Shown piece after piece: positions 1-7,543 of a stretch of 20,999 bases of DNA (position 1 is its first letter; each line of letters opens with the position of its first letter). This DNA is from JAVBMB01 sp031552995 (lineage in GTDB: Bacteria; Bacillota; Clostridia; Oscillospirales; Butyricicoccaceae). The stretch lies in NCBI GenBank assembly GCA_031552995.1, contig JAVBMB010000032.1:1-20999 (forward strand), in the 5' to 3' direction. The notes beneath the pieces are model-generated. The model ran no database searches. It worked only from the letters and a program-made list of their open reading frames with translations, and was not told the origin of the DNA. Made by a program: the position numbers and the translations under genes.

Positions 1-1
1 A

Positions 2-592
2 GGCTCAATGCCGCTACCGCACTACATAACCGAGCGGCTTGACAATCCCGACAGGTATCAGACAGTGTATTCCGCGATAAACGGCTCCGCCGCGGCGCCG
101 ACGGCCGGGCTGCACTTCACCGATGACCTTCTGCGCCGGCTCGAGGCAAAAGGTGTGTCTATTGCACGAATTACATTGCATGTCGGGCTCGGCACTTTCA
201 GGCCTGTAAAGGCAGAAAGCATTACAGACCATATCATGCACTCCGAGTGGTATTGCGTCAGTCAGGCTGCTGCCGACACAATAAACGGCGCCAAAAAGAA
301 TGGCGGAAGGGTAATCGCCGTCGGCACTACATCCTGCCGCACACTGGAAACCGTAACCGACGAAGCCGGAGTCACGCATAAGGGGCAGGGGACGACCGAT
401 ATTTTCATCTATCCCGGTTATACTTTCAAGGGTGTCGACGGTCTCATCACAAACTTTCACCTGCCGGAAAGTACACTGATTATGCTTGTCTCGGCGCTTG
501 CGGGGCGCGAACATGTTATGGAAGCATATCAAAGCGCCATCGAGCGACGCTACAGATTTTTCAGCTTTGGCGACGCCATGATTATTATATAA
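2..592 (+). CDS. queA: S-adenosylmethionine:tRNA ribosyltransferase-isomerase QueA, C-terminal part
   Basis: QueA transfers and isomerises the ribosyl part of S-adenosylmethionine onto 7-aminomethyl-7-deazaguanine in tRNA, giving epoxyqueuosine. The frame is open to the left edge, so the N-terminal part lies outside the window; about 197 residues are visible, compared with about 340 in the family. The piece has the family blocks MPLPHYI, GSAAAPTAGLHFT, TLHVGLGTFRPV and the C-terminal TTDIFIYPGY and TNFHLPESTL segments. It ends in TAA twelve bases before rmuC. Tgt, which inserts the preQ1 base that QueA acts on, is encoded two genes downstream, which supports the call. The ATG at position 8 is internal, not the real start. 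Confidence 0.96.
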   Translation, partial: GSMPLPHYITERLDNPDRYQTVYSAINGSAAAPTAGLHFTDDLLRRLEAKGVSIARITLHVGLGTFRPVKAESITDHIMHSEWYCVSQAAADTINGAKKNGGRVIAVGTTSCRTLETVTDEAGVTHKGQGTTDIFIYPGYTFKGVDGLITNFHLPESTLIMLVSALAGREHVMEAYQSAIERRYRFFSFGDAMIII

Positions 593-604
593 AGGGGCAC
601 GGAT

Positions 605-1828
605 ATGGAGATAGTTGTTTACATCACGGCCGGGCTTATTGCCGTTGCGCTGGCGCTGCTCGGTCTGGTTATTATAAGGCTCGGCAGGCTTAACAATCAG
701 CAGGAGTACGCCGAGCTGAAAAAGCAGGTCGAAAGCACGCGGGACCTTGCAAACACGCTGATAGCGCGGCAGGATATGCTTGTCACCACAACCGAAAGCG
801 CGCTGGCGAAGCTCAACACCGCTATTCACGACGATACGGTTCAAACCGAGCAAAAACTTGACAACATGCGCCGCGCAATAACCGAGAGCATGGGCGCCAT
901 GCAGGAGGGCAATGCCAAGCAGCTCGAGAACATCCGCAAGACAGTCGATGAAAAGCTTCAGGACACCCTTGATAAAAAACTCAACGAATCGTTTCGCCTT
1001 GTCAGCGAGCGCCTTGAGCAGGTCTATAAAGGCCTCGGCGAGATGCAGACACTCGCTTCCGGCGTCGGCGACCTTAAAAAGGTGCTGTCAAATGTCAAAA
1101 CCCGCGGCACCCTTGGCGAAATCCAACTCGGCGCGATACTCGAGCTCATGCTGTCGCCGGAGCAATATGCCGTTAATGTCGCCACAAAGTCCGGTAGCCG
1201 CGACAATGTCGAGTTCGCCGTCAAGCTACCCGGCGACGACGGCGGCCCGATTTGGCTACCGATAGACTCAAAGTTCCCGATTGACGCATACTCTCTGCTT
1301 GTCGATGCATACGACAGCGGTGATATCGCGCAGGTCGACGCCGCGCAAAAGGCACTCAAAGCCCGTGTACGCGCGTTCGCCAAGGATATCAGCACAAAAT
1401 ACATCGATCCTCCCGGCACGACAGATTTCGCAATTATGTTTTTGCCCACCGAAGGGCTTTACGCCGAGCTGGTACGGCTTGGCATGGTCGAATCGCTGCA
1501 AGGGGAGTTCAAAGTCAACATCGCCGGCCCTACAACAATGGGCGCGTTGCTCAACAGCCTGCAGATGGGTTTTCGCACGCTCGCCATCCAGCGCCGCAGC
1601 AGTGAGGTATGGAAGATTCTTGGCAATGTCAAGTCAGAGTTTGAAACATTCGCCTCAGTCCTCGACTCCGCAAAAAACCGCATCCGTCAGGCAAATGACG
1701 ACCTCGACCGCCTTGTCGGCACGCGCACAAGGCAGATTCAGCGCGCGCTGAAGGATGTCGAAGCGCTGCCGTCAGGCGCAGATACCGCCGAAATCGCGTT
1801 CAAGCAACCGGAGGATACCGATGTTTGA
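605..1828 (+). CDS. rmuC: RmuC-family DNA recombination protein
   Basis: This 407-residue protein has an N-terminal membrane anchor (about residues 4-26), a long charged helical region likely to form coiled coil (about 30-150), then the RmuC domain (about 150-380). Recognisable RmuC blocks include VKTRGTLGEIQLGAILE, the LPIDSKFPIDAY segment and FLPTEGLYAEL. RmuC proteins were found in E. coli as factors limiting DNA inversions and are predicted to have a nuclease-like fold; the biochemical role is not settled. The start is chosen because AAAGGGG at 591-597 lies 7 bases before ATG 605. The end overlaps the tgt start by 8 bases, so the two are probably translationally coupled. Its place between queA and tgt is not the usual queA-tgt arrangement. 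Confidence 0.93.
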   Translation: MEIVVYITAGLIAVALALLGLVIIRLGRLNNQQEYAELKKQVESTRDLANTLIARQDMLVTTTESALAKLNTAIHDDTVQTEQKLDNMRRAITESMGAMQEGNAKQLENIRKTVDEKLQDTLDKKLNESFRLVSERLEQVYKGLGEMQTLASGVGDLKKVLSNVKTRGTLGEIQLGAILELMLSPEQYAVNVATKSGSRDNVEFAVKLPGDDGGPIWLPIDSKFPIDAYSLLVDAYDSGDIAQVDAAQKALKARVRAFAKDISTKYIDPPGTTDFAIMFLPTEGLYAELVRLGMVESLQGEFKVNIAGPTTMGALLNSLQMGFRTLAIQRRSSEVWKILGNVKSEFETFASVLDSAKNRIRQANDDLDRLVGTRTRQIQRALKDVEALPSGADTAEIAFKQPEDTDV

Positions 1829-2951
1829 GCTTATTTCACGGCAAAATAACGCCAGACGCGGGCGCTGCACAACGCCGCACGGCGTTGTCGAGACGCCGGT
1901 ATTCATGAATGTAGGCACGCAGGCCGCCATAAAAGGCGCGTTATCGGCCGATGACCTTAAGACTGTCGGCTGTCAGGTTGAATTGTCAAACACATACCAC
2001 CTTCATGTCCGTCCGGGAGAAAGACTTATAAAGCAGCTCGGCGGCCTGCACTCGTTTATGGGGTGGGACGCCCCGATTTTAACCGACAGCGGCGGGTTTC
2101 AGGTGTTTTCTCTCGCGGGGCTTCGCAAGATTCGCGAGGACGGCGTCCGCTTCAACGCGCACACCGACGGCAGGCAGATTTTCATGGGGCCGGAGGAGAG
2201 CATATCCATCCAGTGGGCGCTCGGGTCCGATATTGCAATGGCTTTTGACGAATGTATCGAAAACCCGGCCCCTTACGAATATGTAAGCGCCTCAATCGCC
2301 CGCACGACCCGCTGGCTGCGCCGTTGTGACGAGCAGCTTAAGCTGCTCAAAACGCAAGAAGACACCATCAATCCCGGTCAGGTGCTGTGGGGAATAAATC
2401 AGGGCGGCACATATCACGACCTGCGCATCGAGCACATGAAGCAGATTGCAGACCTCGACCTGCCCGGTTACGCAATCGGCGGCCTCGCCGTCGGCGAAAG
2501 CGCCGAAGAGATGTACAGCGTTATCGAGGCGGTTGAACCGCACATGCCGTCCGACCGCCCGCGATACCTTATGGGCGTCGGCACGCCCGCAAACATCATA
2601 GAGGCCGTCAGCCGCGGTATCGACTTCTTCGATTGCGTCATGCCCGCCCGCAACGCGCGCCACGGCCATTTGTTCACATCCGCAGGCGTTTTAAATATCA
2701 ACAATCTCAAATACCGTGACGATGAGCGTCCGATAGACAGCGCTTGCGCCTGCCCGGTATGCTCAAAATACTCACGCGCCTATCTTCGCCATCTCTTCAA
2801 AGCGGGGGAGATGCTTGCCATGCGCCTCGCAGTCATCCACAATCTGCATTTTTACAACTCGCTGATGCAGGACATTCGAACCGCCATTGAAACGGGGCAA
2901 TTTGACGCTTTCTCCCGGAAAAAACTGCCACTTTTGTCACAAAGAGCATAA
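1821..2951 (+). CDS. tgt: tRNA-guanine transglycosylase (queuine/preQ1)
   Basis: Tgt exchanges guanine 34 of GUN-anticodon tRNAs for preQ1 in bacteria, the step before QueA. The product is 376 residues, the usual length. Visible family features are the N-terminal RGRCTTPHGVVETPVFMNVG, NTYHL, DSGGFQVFS with the general-base Asp, SDIAMAFDE, GGLAVGE, YLMGVGTP and the nucleophile-bearing GIDFFDCVMPARNARHG. A C-terminal zinc site is seen as CACPVC plus a downstream HN. The start at 1821 is preferred over an upstream ATG at 1755 because GGAGG at 1810-1814 sits 6 bases before it and the protein then begins with the normal MFELISR. It overlaps rmuC by 8 bases. Confidence 0.97.
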   Translation: MFELISRQNNARRGRCTTPHGVVETPVFMNVGTQAAIKGALSADDLKTVGCQVELSNTYHLHVRPGERLIKQLGGLHSFMGWDAPILTDSGGFQVFSLAGLRKIREDGVRFNAHTDGRQIFMGPEESISIQWALGSDIAMAFDECIENPAPYEYVSASIARTTRWLRRCDEQLKLLKTQEDTINPGQVLWGINQGGTYHDLRIEHMKQIADLDLPGYAIGGLAVGESAEEMYSVIEAVEPHMPSDRPRYLMGVGTPANIIEAVSRGIDFFDCVMPARNARHGHLFTSAGVLNINNLKYRDDERPIDSACACPVCSKYSRAYLRHLFKAGEMLAMRLAVIHNLHFYNSLMQDIRTAIETGQFDAFSRKKLPLLSQRA

Positions 2952-2958
2952 TTTATGC

Positions 2959-2987
2959 TTGTGTTTTTTCATACGTTTGATTATAAT
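2959..2987 (+). promoter_or_regulatory. candidate sigma-A promoter before yajC
   Basis: TTGTGT (2959-2964) and TATAAT (2982-2987) are separated by 17 bases, in the 106-base gap between tgt and yajC. The -10 is perfect but the -35 matches the consensus at only three of six positions. A short hairpin (AGCATA at 2945-2950 with TATGCT at 2954-2959) followed by a T-run overlaps the -35 and may be a weak terminator for the queA-rmuC-tgt unit. Confidence 0.4.
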
Positions 2988-3057
2988 AATATCTAGCGCA
3001 AATATCTGCCCAGGCGTTTGTAATCAATACTCAATATATTAAATCGGAGGATTCAAG

Positions 3058-3396
3058 ATGAGCAATTTTGCACTGCTGTTTGCCGCAACCGAAGGCGCAA
3101 CCGGGGGCATGGGCGACTATACTATGATCATCTGGCTTGTCGTTATGGTCGGCGTATTTTATTTCCTGCTGTGGCGCCCGCAGAAGAAGCGTGAGAAGGC
3201 CGACAGACAGCTCAGGGCCAACATCGCGCCCGGTGACAGCATTGTCACCATCGGCGGCTTCGTCGGTAAGGTACTTAGCATCAAGGATGATGACATCACC
3301 ATCGAAACCGGTGCCGACAGAACAAAGCTCACCATTAAAAAATGGGCAATACAGACCAGAACGCCGGCCGAAAGCAAATCCGAAGAGGATAAATAA
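3058..3396 (+). CDS. yajC: preprotein translocase subunit YajC
   Basis: YajC is a small single-pass membrane protein that associates with SecDF and the SecYEG translocon. The 112-residue product has one membrane helix (about 22-40, IIWLVVMVGVFYFLLW) followed at once by the family signature RPQKKREK and the small YajC domain with SIVTIGGFVGKV. Length and order match the family. The start is supported by GGAGG about 9 bases upstream. Its position after tgt is the classical arrangement in bacteria; secD/secF do not follow here. The next gene begins 63 bases later after a hairpin. Confidence 0.95.
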   Translation: MSNFALLFAATEGATGGMGDYTMIIWLVVMVGVFYFLLWRPQKKREKADRQLRANIAPGDSIVTIGGFVGKVLSIKDDDITIETGADRTKLTIKKWAIQTRTPAESKSEEDK

Positions 3397-3417
3397 CCGC
3401 GTATTAAAGCATGGCTT

Positions 3418-3451
3418 CCCGCATAGCTATTACTGATAGCAATGCGGGAGG
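3418..3451 (+). promoter_or_regulatory. hairpin overlapping the ribosome binding site of the TIGR04086-type gene
   Basis: CCCGCAT (3418-3424) pairs with ATGCGGG (3442-3448). After a one-by-one mismatch, GCTAT (3426-3430) pairs with ATAGC (3436-3440), leaving a five-base loop. The 3' arm supplies the first G residues of the Shine-Dalgarno GGGAGG (3446-3451) for the ATG at 3460, so the folded RNA would partly hide the ribosome binding site. The T-rich stretch after it (GGTTTT) is too poor for a confident terminator call. Confidence 0.55.
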
Positions 3452-3459
3452 TTTTATAT

Positions 3460-3852
3460 ATGAAGAAAAATACTGAAAAAGTGCCGTTTACACTAGGAGT
3501 ATCGCCAAAGCGCCTTGCCATAAGCGTGTTCGCCGGGCTGCTGCTGACGCTTGGCGCAATTCTGCTCTTCGCGCAGCTAATCAGCTCAGATGCGCTGTCT
3601 CCCGAACGCATGGGTCTGTGCTCGGCCGTCTCTGTCGGCCTTGGAGGGGTGCTCGCGTCATTCCTCACGGGCGGCAAGCGAAAAAAGCTGATAACAGCAC
3701 TCATCACGGCTGCCTGTCTGTTCCTCTTGCTTATTTTAATCGGGGCGCTTGCGTTCGGCGGGATATTTTCAATCAAATTGCTCTTTTTAATATTGATTAT
3801 TCTGATTGTATCGTGTATTATTGGTAGTGTGGCATCCGGCCTGATTACGTAA
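3460..3852 (+). CDS. TIGR04086-type four-helix membrane protein
   Basis: This 130-residue protein has a short charged N-terminus and four hydrophobic segments (about residues 16-38, 48-69, 77-99 and 104-129), leaving almost no soluble domain. Its function is unknown. Position is the main clue: it stands between yajC and the SCIFF peptide, where clostridial genomes commonly carry the membrane family TIGR04086. I assign the family by size, topology and neighbourhood rather than by a diagnostic motif. The start at 3460 is preferred over an in-frame ATG at 3442 because GGGAGG lies 8 bases before 3460 and the earlier ATG lies inside the hairpin stem. A role in export or membrane handling of the SCIFF product is only inference. 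Confidence 0.75.
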   Translation: MKKNTEKVPFTLGVSPKRLAISVFAGLLLTLGAILLFAQLISSDALSPERMGLCSAVSVGLGGVLASFLTGGKRKKLITALITAACLFLLLILIGALAFGGIFSIKLLFLILIILIVSCIIGSVASGLIT

Positions 3853-3881
3853 TATTTCACAAGATACAAGGAGTTATCAGC

Positions 3882-4022
3882 ATGAAGCACATTAAGACAA
3901 TCAACAAATCCAACCTCAAAACCACCGCTCAAAAAGGCGGCTGCGGCGAATGCCAGACCTCATGCCAGTCGGCATGCAAAACATCCTGCACCGTCGCCAA
4001 CCAGAAGTGCGAAAAGAACTAG
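3882..4022 (+). CDS. SCIFF ranthipeptide precursor (six cysteines in forty-five residues)
   Basis: This 46-residue peptide starts MKHIKTINKS and carries exactly six cysteines, at residues 21, 24, 28, 32, 36 and 43, in the C-terminal half; the N-terminal half is lysine-rich and acts as leader. Length, cysteine count and start match the SCIFF family, which is near-universal in Clostridia. The family member CteA receives thioether crosslinks from the radical SAM enzyme CteB; from memory one mapped link joins Cys32 and Thr37, and both residues are present at those positions here. AAGGAG lies about 8 bases before the ATG. The matching maturase follows 82 bases later. The biological role of the mature peptide is not firmly known; links to quorum signalling or metabolism have been proposed. 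Confidence 0.95.
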   Translation: MKHIKTINKSNLKTTAQKGGCGECQTSCQSACKTSCTVANQKCEKN

Positions 4023-4039
4023 GGCTACATCTTCTATGC

Positions 4040-4067
4040 GGGCGGGCGTCATTGATGCCCGTCTTTT
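4040..4067 (+). terminator. attenuator-like hairpin between the SCIFF precursor and its maturase
   Basis: Bases 4040-4050 pair with 4054-4064 (11 pairs including three G-T wobbles, core GGGCGTC/GATGCCC) around an ATT loop, and TTTT follows at 4064-4067. It lies in the 82-base gap between the peptide stop and the maturase start. This is the usual place for a partial terminator in RiPP operons, giving more precursor transcript than enzyme transcript. The short T-run suggests incomplete termination. Confidence 0.6.
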
Positions 4068-4104
4068 GCTGTATTTCGGCAATTTCACACCCTACGGAGG
4101 GCTT

Positions 4105-5472
4105 ATGATTCATCTCATTTCACATAAAAACGAATATATCGCGGTTGACGTCGCCAGCGGCGCTGTACATGCGCTGGACGAACTCGCGTATCTCATGCTC
4201 GGCCAGCTTTCGCCGCCGCTTGCGCCTTCGTGCCCGCAAACGGTGGCAGCCAGGCTGTCGCCTCGCTTTTCACTTTCTGATATCGAGGAGACTTATGCCG
4301 AGCTGCGTCACCTTGAAGCTGACGGCATGCTGTTCTCGCAGGACCTTTCCTTGCCGTCCGGCGCGATAAAGGGCCCAACACCGCCGATTAAAGCGCTGTG
4401 CCTGCATGTCTCGCACGATTGCAATCTGCGCTGCAAATACTGCTTCGCCCAGACCGGCGATTTTGGCACCGTGCGCTCGCTTATGTCACCGCAGGTCGCG
4501 CGGGACGCAATCGATTTTGTCATAGCCAGCAGCGCGAACAGACGGAACATAGAAATCGATTTCTTCGGCGGCGAGCCGCTGATGGCGTGGGAGACGATTA
4601 AGGATACCGTAGAGTACGCAAACGCCCGCGGACAAGAAGCAGGCAAGCGGTTTCGCTTTACAGTAACGACAAACGGCGTTCTGCTTGACGACGATAACAT
4701 CGCCTACATAAACGAGTACATGTCAAACGCCGTGCTGTCGGTTGACGGCAGGAGAGAGGTCAATGACCGCATGCGCCGCACGGTAAGCGGCGCCGGGTCA
4801 TACGATATCATCATGCCGCGATTTAAAAAACTTGTCGACTCAAGGGACCGCGCAAAGGACCATTATATGCGCGGCACATATACCGCCAACAATTTGGATT
4901 TTGCCGCCGATGTCATCGACCTTTATAAGAGCGGGTTCGACCGCATCTCTGTAGAACCGGTAAGCGCGCCGTCCGGCTGCGGGTACGAGCTCACAGAAAG
5001 TCATCTGCCGCGCCTTCGCGAAGAATATTGGCATCTTGCCGACAAGCTTCTCGAAATGGACGGGCGGGGAGAGCATATCGATTTTTTTCATTTCAATGTC
5101 GACCTCGACCAGGGCCCGTGCATCATCAAGCGGCTGCGCGGCTGCGGTGCCGGGTGTGAATATGTCGCCGTCACGCCCGAAGGGGATATCTACCCTTGCC
5201 ACCAGTTTGTCGGCGTCCCGCAGTACCACATGGGCAATGTCACCGGCGGCGAGCTCGACCGCGCAAAGGCGTCCGACTTCGCCAATGTCTCAATCTACAC
5301 TCGCGACGGATGCAGCGACTGCTGGGCAAAATACTACTGCAGCGGCGGATGCAGCGCCGCCAACTATTTTGCAAACGGCGATGTCGATAAAAACTACGAC
5401 CTCGGCTGCCAACTGGAGCGTATGCGCCTTGAATGCGCAATTTATCTCTCGGTAAAACGCCATCAAGGATAA
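4105..5472 (+). CDS. SCIFF maturase, radical SAM/SPASM thioether-forming enzyme (CteB-like)
   Basis: This 455-residue enzyme is expected to install cysteine thioether crosslinks in the SCIFF peptide. Domains in order: an N-terminal segment (about 1-85) compatible with a PqqD-like RiPP recognition element; the radical SAM core with Cys106, Cys110 and Cys113 in a CX3CX2C motif (HDCNLRCKYCFAQ) and FFGGEPLM; and a cysteine-rich C-terminal SPASM region (Cys339, 347, 351, 365, 403, 406, 412, 416, 435) for two auxiliary Fe-S clusters, including GCGAGCEY, DIYPCHQF and YCSGGCSAAN. The start at 4105 follows GGAGG at 4096-4100 by 4 bases; an in-frame ATG at 4036 lies beside the hairpin and lacks a site. 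The substrate peptide is directly upstream, and the M24 peptidase frame downstream overlaps or closely follows its end. Confidence 0.95.
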   Translation: MIHLISHKNEYIAVDVASGAVHALDELAYLMLGQLSPPLAPSCPQTVAARLSPRFSLSDIEETYAELRHLEADGMLFSQDLSLPSGAIKGPTPPIKALCLHVSHDCNLRCKYCFAQTGDFGTVRSLMSPQVARDAIDFVIASSANRRNIEIDFFGGEPLMAWETIKDTVEYANARGQEAGKRFRFTVTTNGVLLDDDNIAYINEYMSNAVLSVDGRREVNDRMRRTVSGAGSYDIIMPRFKKLVDSRDRAKDHYMRGTYTANNLDFAADVIDLYKSGFDRISVEPVSAPSGCGYELTESHLPRLREEYWHLADKLLEMDGRGEHIDFFHFNVDLDQGPCIIKRLRGCGAGCEYVAVTPEGDIYPCHQFVGVPQYHMGNVTGGELDRAKASDFANVSIYTRDGCSDCWAKYYCSGGCSAANYFANGDVDKNYDLGCQLERMRLECAIYLSVKRHQG

Positions 5473-5504
5473 CGCCAATACTGAATATACAAGGGGGGAT
5501 TCAC

Positions 5505-6692
5505 ATTTACAACGGAAGACATACCCGTGCCGTCGAGGCACTAAATCTATGCGGCGCCGATATTTGGCTGTCTGTCACACGCGAATCATCAATCCTCAGC
5601 GACCCCGCCTTCACATATTTATTGCCCGGAGAAGTCATTTCACGCACTGCTATCATCGTAACTCGCACCGGTCAGCGCATTTGCGTCTGCGGCGCGCTCG
5701 ACAGTGAGGAGTTTTCAAGCCTCGGCCTGTTTTCCGAAGTAAGCGAATACGCGTCAAGCATAAGCTTTGTTGAGGCGCTTACCGTTCAGCTGTCGCGCCT
5801 TATGCCGTTTAGCATTATCGCTCTCAACTTTTCAGGTGCCGACGCCTCTTCCGACGGGCTCAGCCACAGCGATTTCCAGCTTGTAGACAATATTTTATCC
5901 AGCCTCGGCTTCACAGGCGACATAGTATCCTCCGAGAATATCATGAAGCACATTCGGGGCAGAAAATCTGACTATGAAGCCGATAAAATCGCCCTTGCCG
6001 TTGACGCCGCAATGGATATTTACGATGAAGCACGCGGACAGCTGCGTATTGGCATGTCCGGCGAAGATATTCAGCGCCTGTTCCAAAGCATTATCGACGC
6101 CAAAGGGTTCGGATACTCGTGGCATAAGCACAACAACCCGTTTGTCTCGGTGGGTACACGCTCAAGCTACATGTGCACGCACCCGCCAAAGGGTGTTTTC
6201 ATTCAGGGCGGAGATGTGATAAATGTCGACCTCGGCGTGCGTATAGACGGCTTTGCTTCGGATAATCAGCGCACATTTTACGCGCTAAAAGCCGGCGAGA
6301 CCGTGCCGCCCGAGGAAGTGCAGCGTGCCTTTGCCACACTCGGCAAGATAAACACCGCCGTATGCGCCGCCATGCGCACCGGCGTCAATTCATTTGAGCT
6401 GACGCAAATCGGCGACCGCATTATGCGTGAGTGCGGCTATCCAGAGGGATACAGCGGCAGCTTCGGGCACGAAATCGGGCTGTATGCCCATGTCGGCGGC
6501 ATCTCCGCAGGTAAAAACCCGCAAAAAGCAAGCCTCGACAACACGCTGCAGCGCAACATGACCTTCACGCTGGAGCCTGCGATAATCACCTCCCGCGGCA
6601 GAGTGTGCCGCGAAGAGGTCGTCAAGGTAACCGACGGCGGCGGTGTAATGTTTGGCCGGCAGCAAAAAGAAATCTGGCTGATTTCGCAATAG
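5505..6692 (+). CDS. M24-family metallopeptidase (Xaa-Pro aminopeptidase-like), probable ATT start
   Basis: The pita-bread metallopeptidase fold is shown by all five metal ligands in order: Asp in INVDLGVR, Asp in ASDNQRTF, His in GSFGHEIG, Glu in FTLEPAI and Glu in CREEVVKV. The N-terminal half is the smaller creatinase-like domain. The protein is about 395 residues from the proposed start. The start is uncertain: the only in-frame ATG (5433) lies inside the maturase gene with a poor site (GGAG 14 bases away), whereas a strong AAGGGGGG (5491-5498) is followed by ATT codons at 5499 and 5505 and no ATG, GTG or TTG in frame nearby. I prefer ATT 5505 with 6-base spacing; ATG 5433 would add 24 residues. 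Members usually remove N-terminal residues before proline; the substrate here is unknown. Confidence 0.85.
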   Translation: MYNGRHTRAVEALNLCGADIWLSVTRESSILSDPAFTYLLPGEVISRTAIIVTRTGQRICVCGALDSEEFSSLGLFSEVSEYASSISFVEALTVQLSRLMPFSIIALNFSGADASSDGLSHSDFQLVDNILSSLGFTGDIVSSENIMKHIRGRKSDYEADKIALAVDAAMDIYDEARGQLRIGMSGEDIQRLFQSIIDAKGFGYSWHKHNNPFVSVGTRSSYMCTHPPKGVFIQGGDVINVDLGVRIDGFASDNQRTFYALKAGETVPPEEVQRAFATLGKINTAVCAAMRTGVNSFELTQIGDRIMRECGYPEGYSGSFGHEIGLYAHVGGISAGKNPQKASLDNTLQRNMTFTLEPAIITSRGRVCREEVVKVTDGGGVMFGRQQKEIWLISQ

Positions 6693-6700
6693 AACAATCC

Positions 6701-6724
6701 GCCCCGCCAAAAGGCGGGGCTTTT
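6701..6724 (+). terminator. intrinsic terminator after the M24 peptidase
   Basis: GCCCCGCC (6701-6708) pairs with GGCGGGGC (6713-6720) around AAAA, followed by TTTTCC. A strong rho-independent terminator that closes the yajC-SCIFF-M24 transcription unit eight bases after the stop codon. Confidence 0.93.
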
Positions 6725-6809
6725 CCAAACGCATGGATAAACCCATCAATGCATCACAGCATATACGCCCGAATATCTATCACATAGAAAGAATAAGCGA
6801 GGTGCAGAT

Positions 6810-7541
6810 ATGGGGCTAAAACGTTCACGAATCAAGTCGATGTTGGCGGCAATTGCTTTGACTTTACTGCTCGCCGCATTTATAATGGTAATAATCGATA
6901 ACAAAAGCAAGCCGCACGGAACCGCGACATTCGCCTGTATAAGCCAAGCCGCTCCGCATGTCATCCTTGATGCCGGTCACGGCGGGCAGGATGGGGGCGC
7001 TGTATCGAAAAACGGCACGTGCGAAGCGGGTATCAACCTCGAGATTTCACTTCGCGCGCAGGCGATTATGCGCTTTTTGGGCGTAAACGCCATGCTAACG
7101 CGCAGCGACGGTCAATCGCTTGACTTTGCACCCGACGCTACAACGCGAGCCAACAAAAACGCCGACTTAAAAGCACGGCTAACTCTCGCGCATAGCAACC
7201 CTTCGTGCGATTTTCTCAGTATTCATCTTAACAAGTTTGGTCAGTCACAATACTTCGGCGCGCAGGTGTTCTATTCGGCAAACAATGCCGACTCCACACT
7301 TTTAGCCACTTCGCTTCAGCTGCGTATGCGCGACACGCTCGATCCGCAAAACACGCGACAGTCCAAGCCCGCGCCGGACAGCGTATTTCTCATGTCCGGG
7401 ATAACGTCGCCGGCTGTAACCATCGAATGCGGTTTTTTGTCTAATGAAGCCGAAGAAACAAAGCTGCGCACCCCGGTCTATCAGACAAAAATTGCGCTCG
7501 CCATCACTATGGGATACATAGACTATCTAAAAGGAAAATGA
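6810..7541 (+). CDS. cwlD: N-acetylmuramoyl-L-alanine amidase, CwlD type
   Basis: A 243-residue Amidase_3 enzyme that cleaves the lactam or amide link between N-acetylmuramic acid and the stem peptide of peptidoglycan. It has an N-terminal signal or anchor helix (about 11-29) and then the catalytic domain with zinc ligands in DAGHGGQDGG (His), EAGINLE (Glu) and LSIHLN (His), and the catalytic Glu in TIECGFLSNEAEE. Length and single-domain build match CwlD, which in Bacillus and Clostridium helps make muramic-lactam in the spore cortex; this supports a spore former, though other single-domain amidases look similar. GAGG lies about 8 bases before the ATG. It overlaps the radA frame by a few bases or abuts it. 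Confidence 0.88.
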   Translation: MGLKRSRIKSMLAAIALTLLLAAFIMVIIDNKSKPHGTATFACISQAAPHVILDAGHGGQDGGAVSKNGTCEAGINLEISLRAQAIMRFLGVNAMLTRSDGQSLDFAPDATTRANKNADLKARLTLAHSNPSCDFLSIHLNKFGQSQYFGAQVFYSANNADSTLLATSLQLRMRDTLDPQNTRQSKPAPDSVFLMSGITSPAVTIECGFLSNEAEETKLRTPVYQTKIALAITMGYIDYLKGK

Positions 7542-7543
7542 AT

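Noticed and set aside
14..853. 279-codon minus-strand frame opposite queA and rmuC
   Set aside because: It is an antisense shadow of two well-recognised genes in high-GC DNA and resembles no protein family.
6730..6800. Possible sporulation (sigma-E/sigma-G-like) promoter before cwlD
   Set aside because: CATATA-like elements exist, but no -35 partner was at acceptable spacing (closest was 20 bases), so it is not listed.
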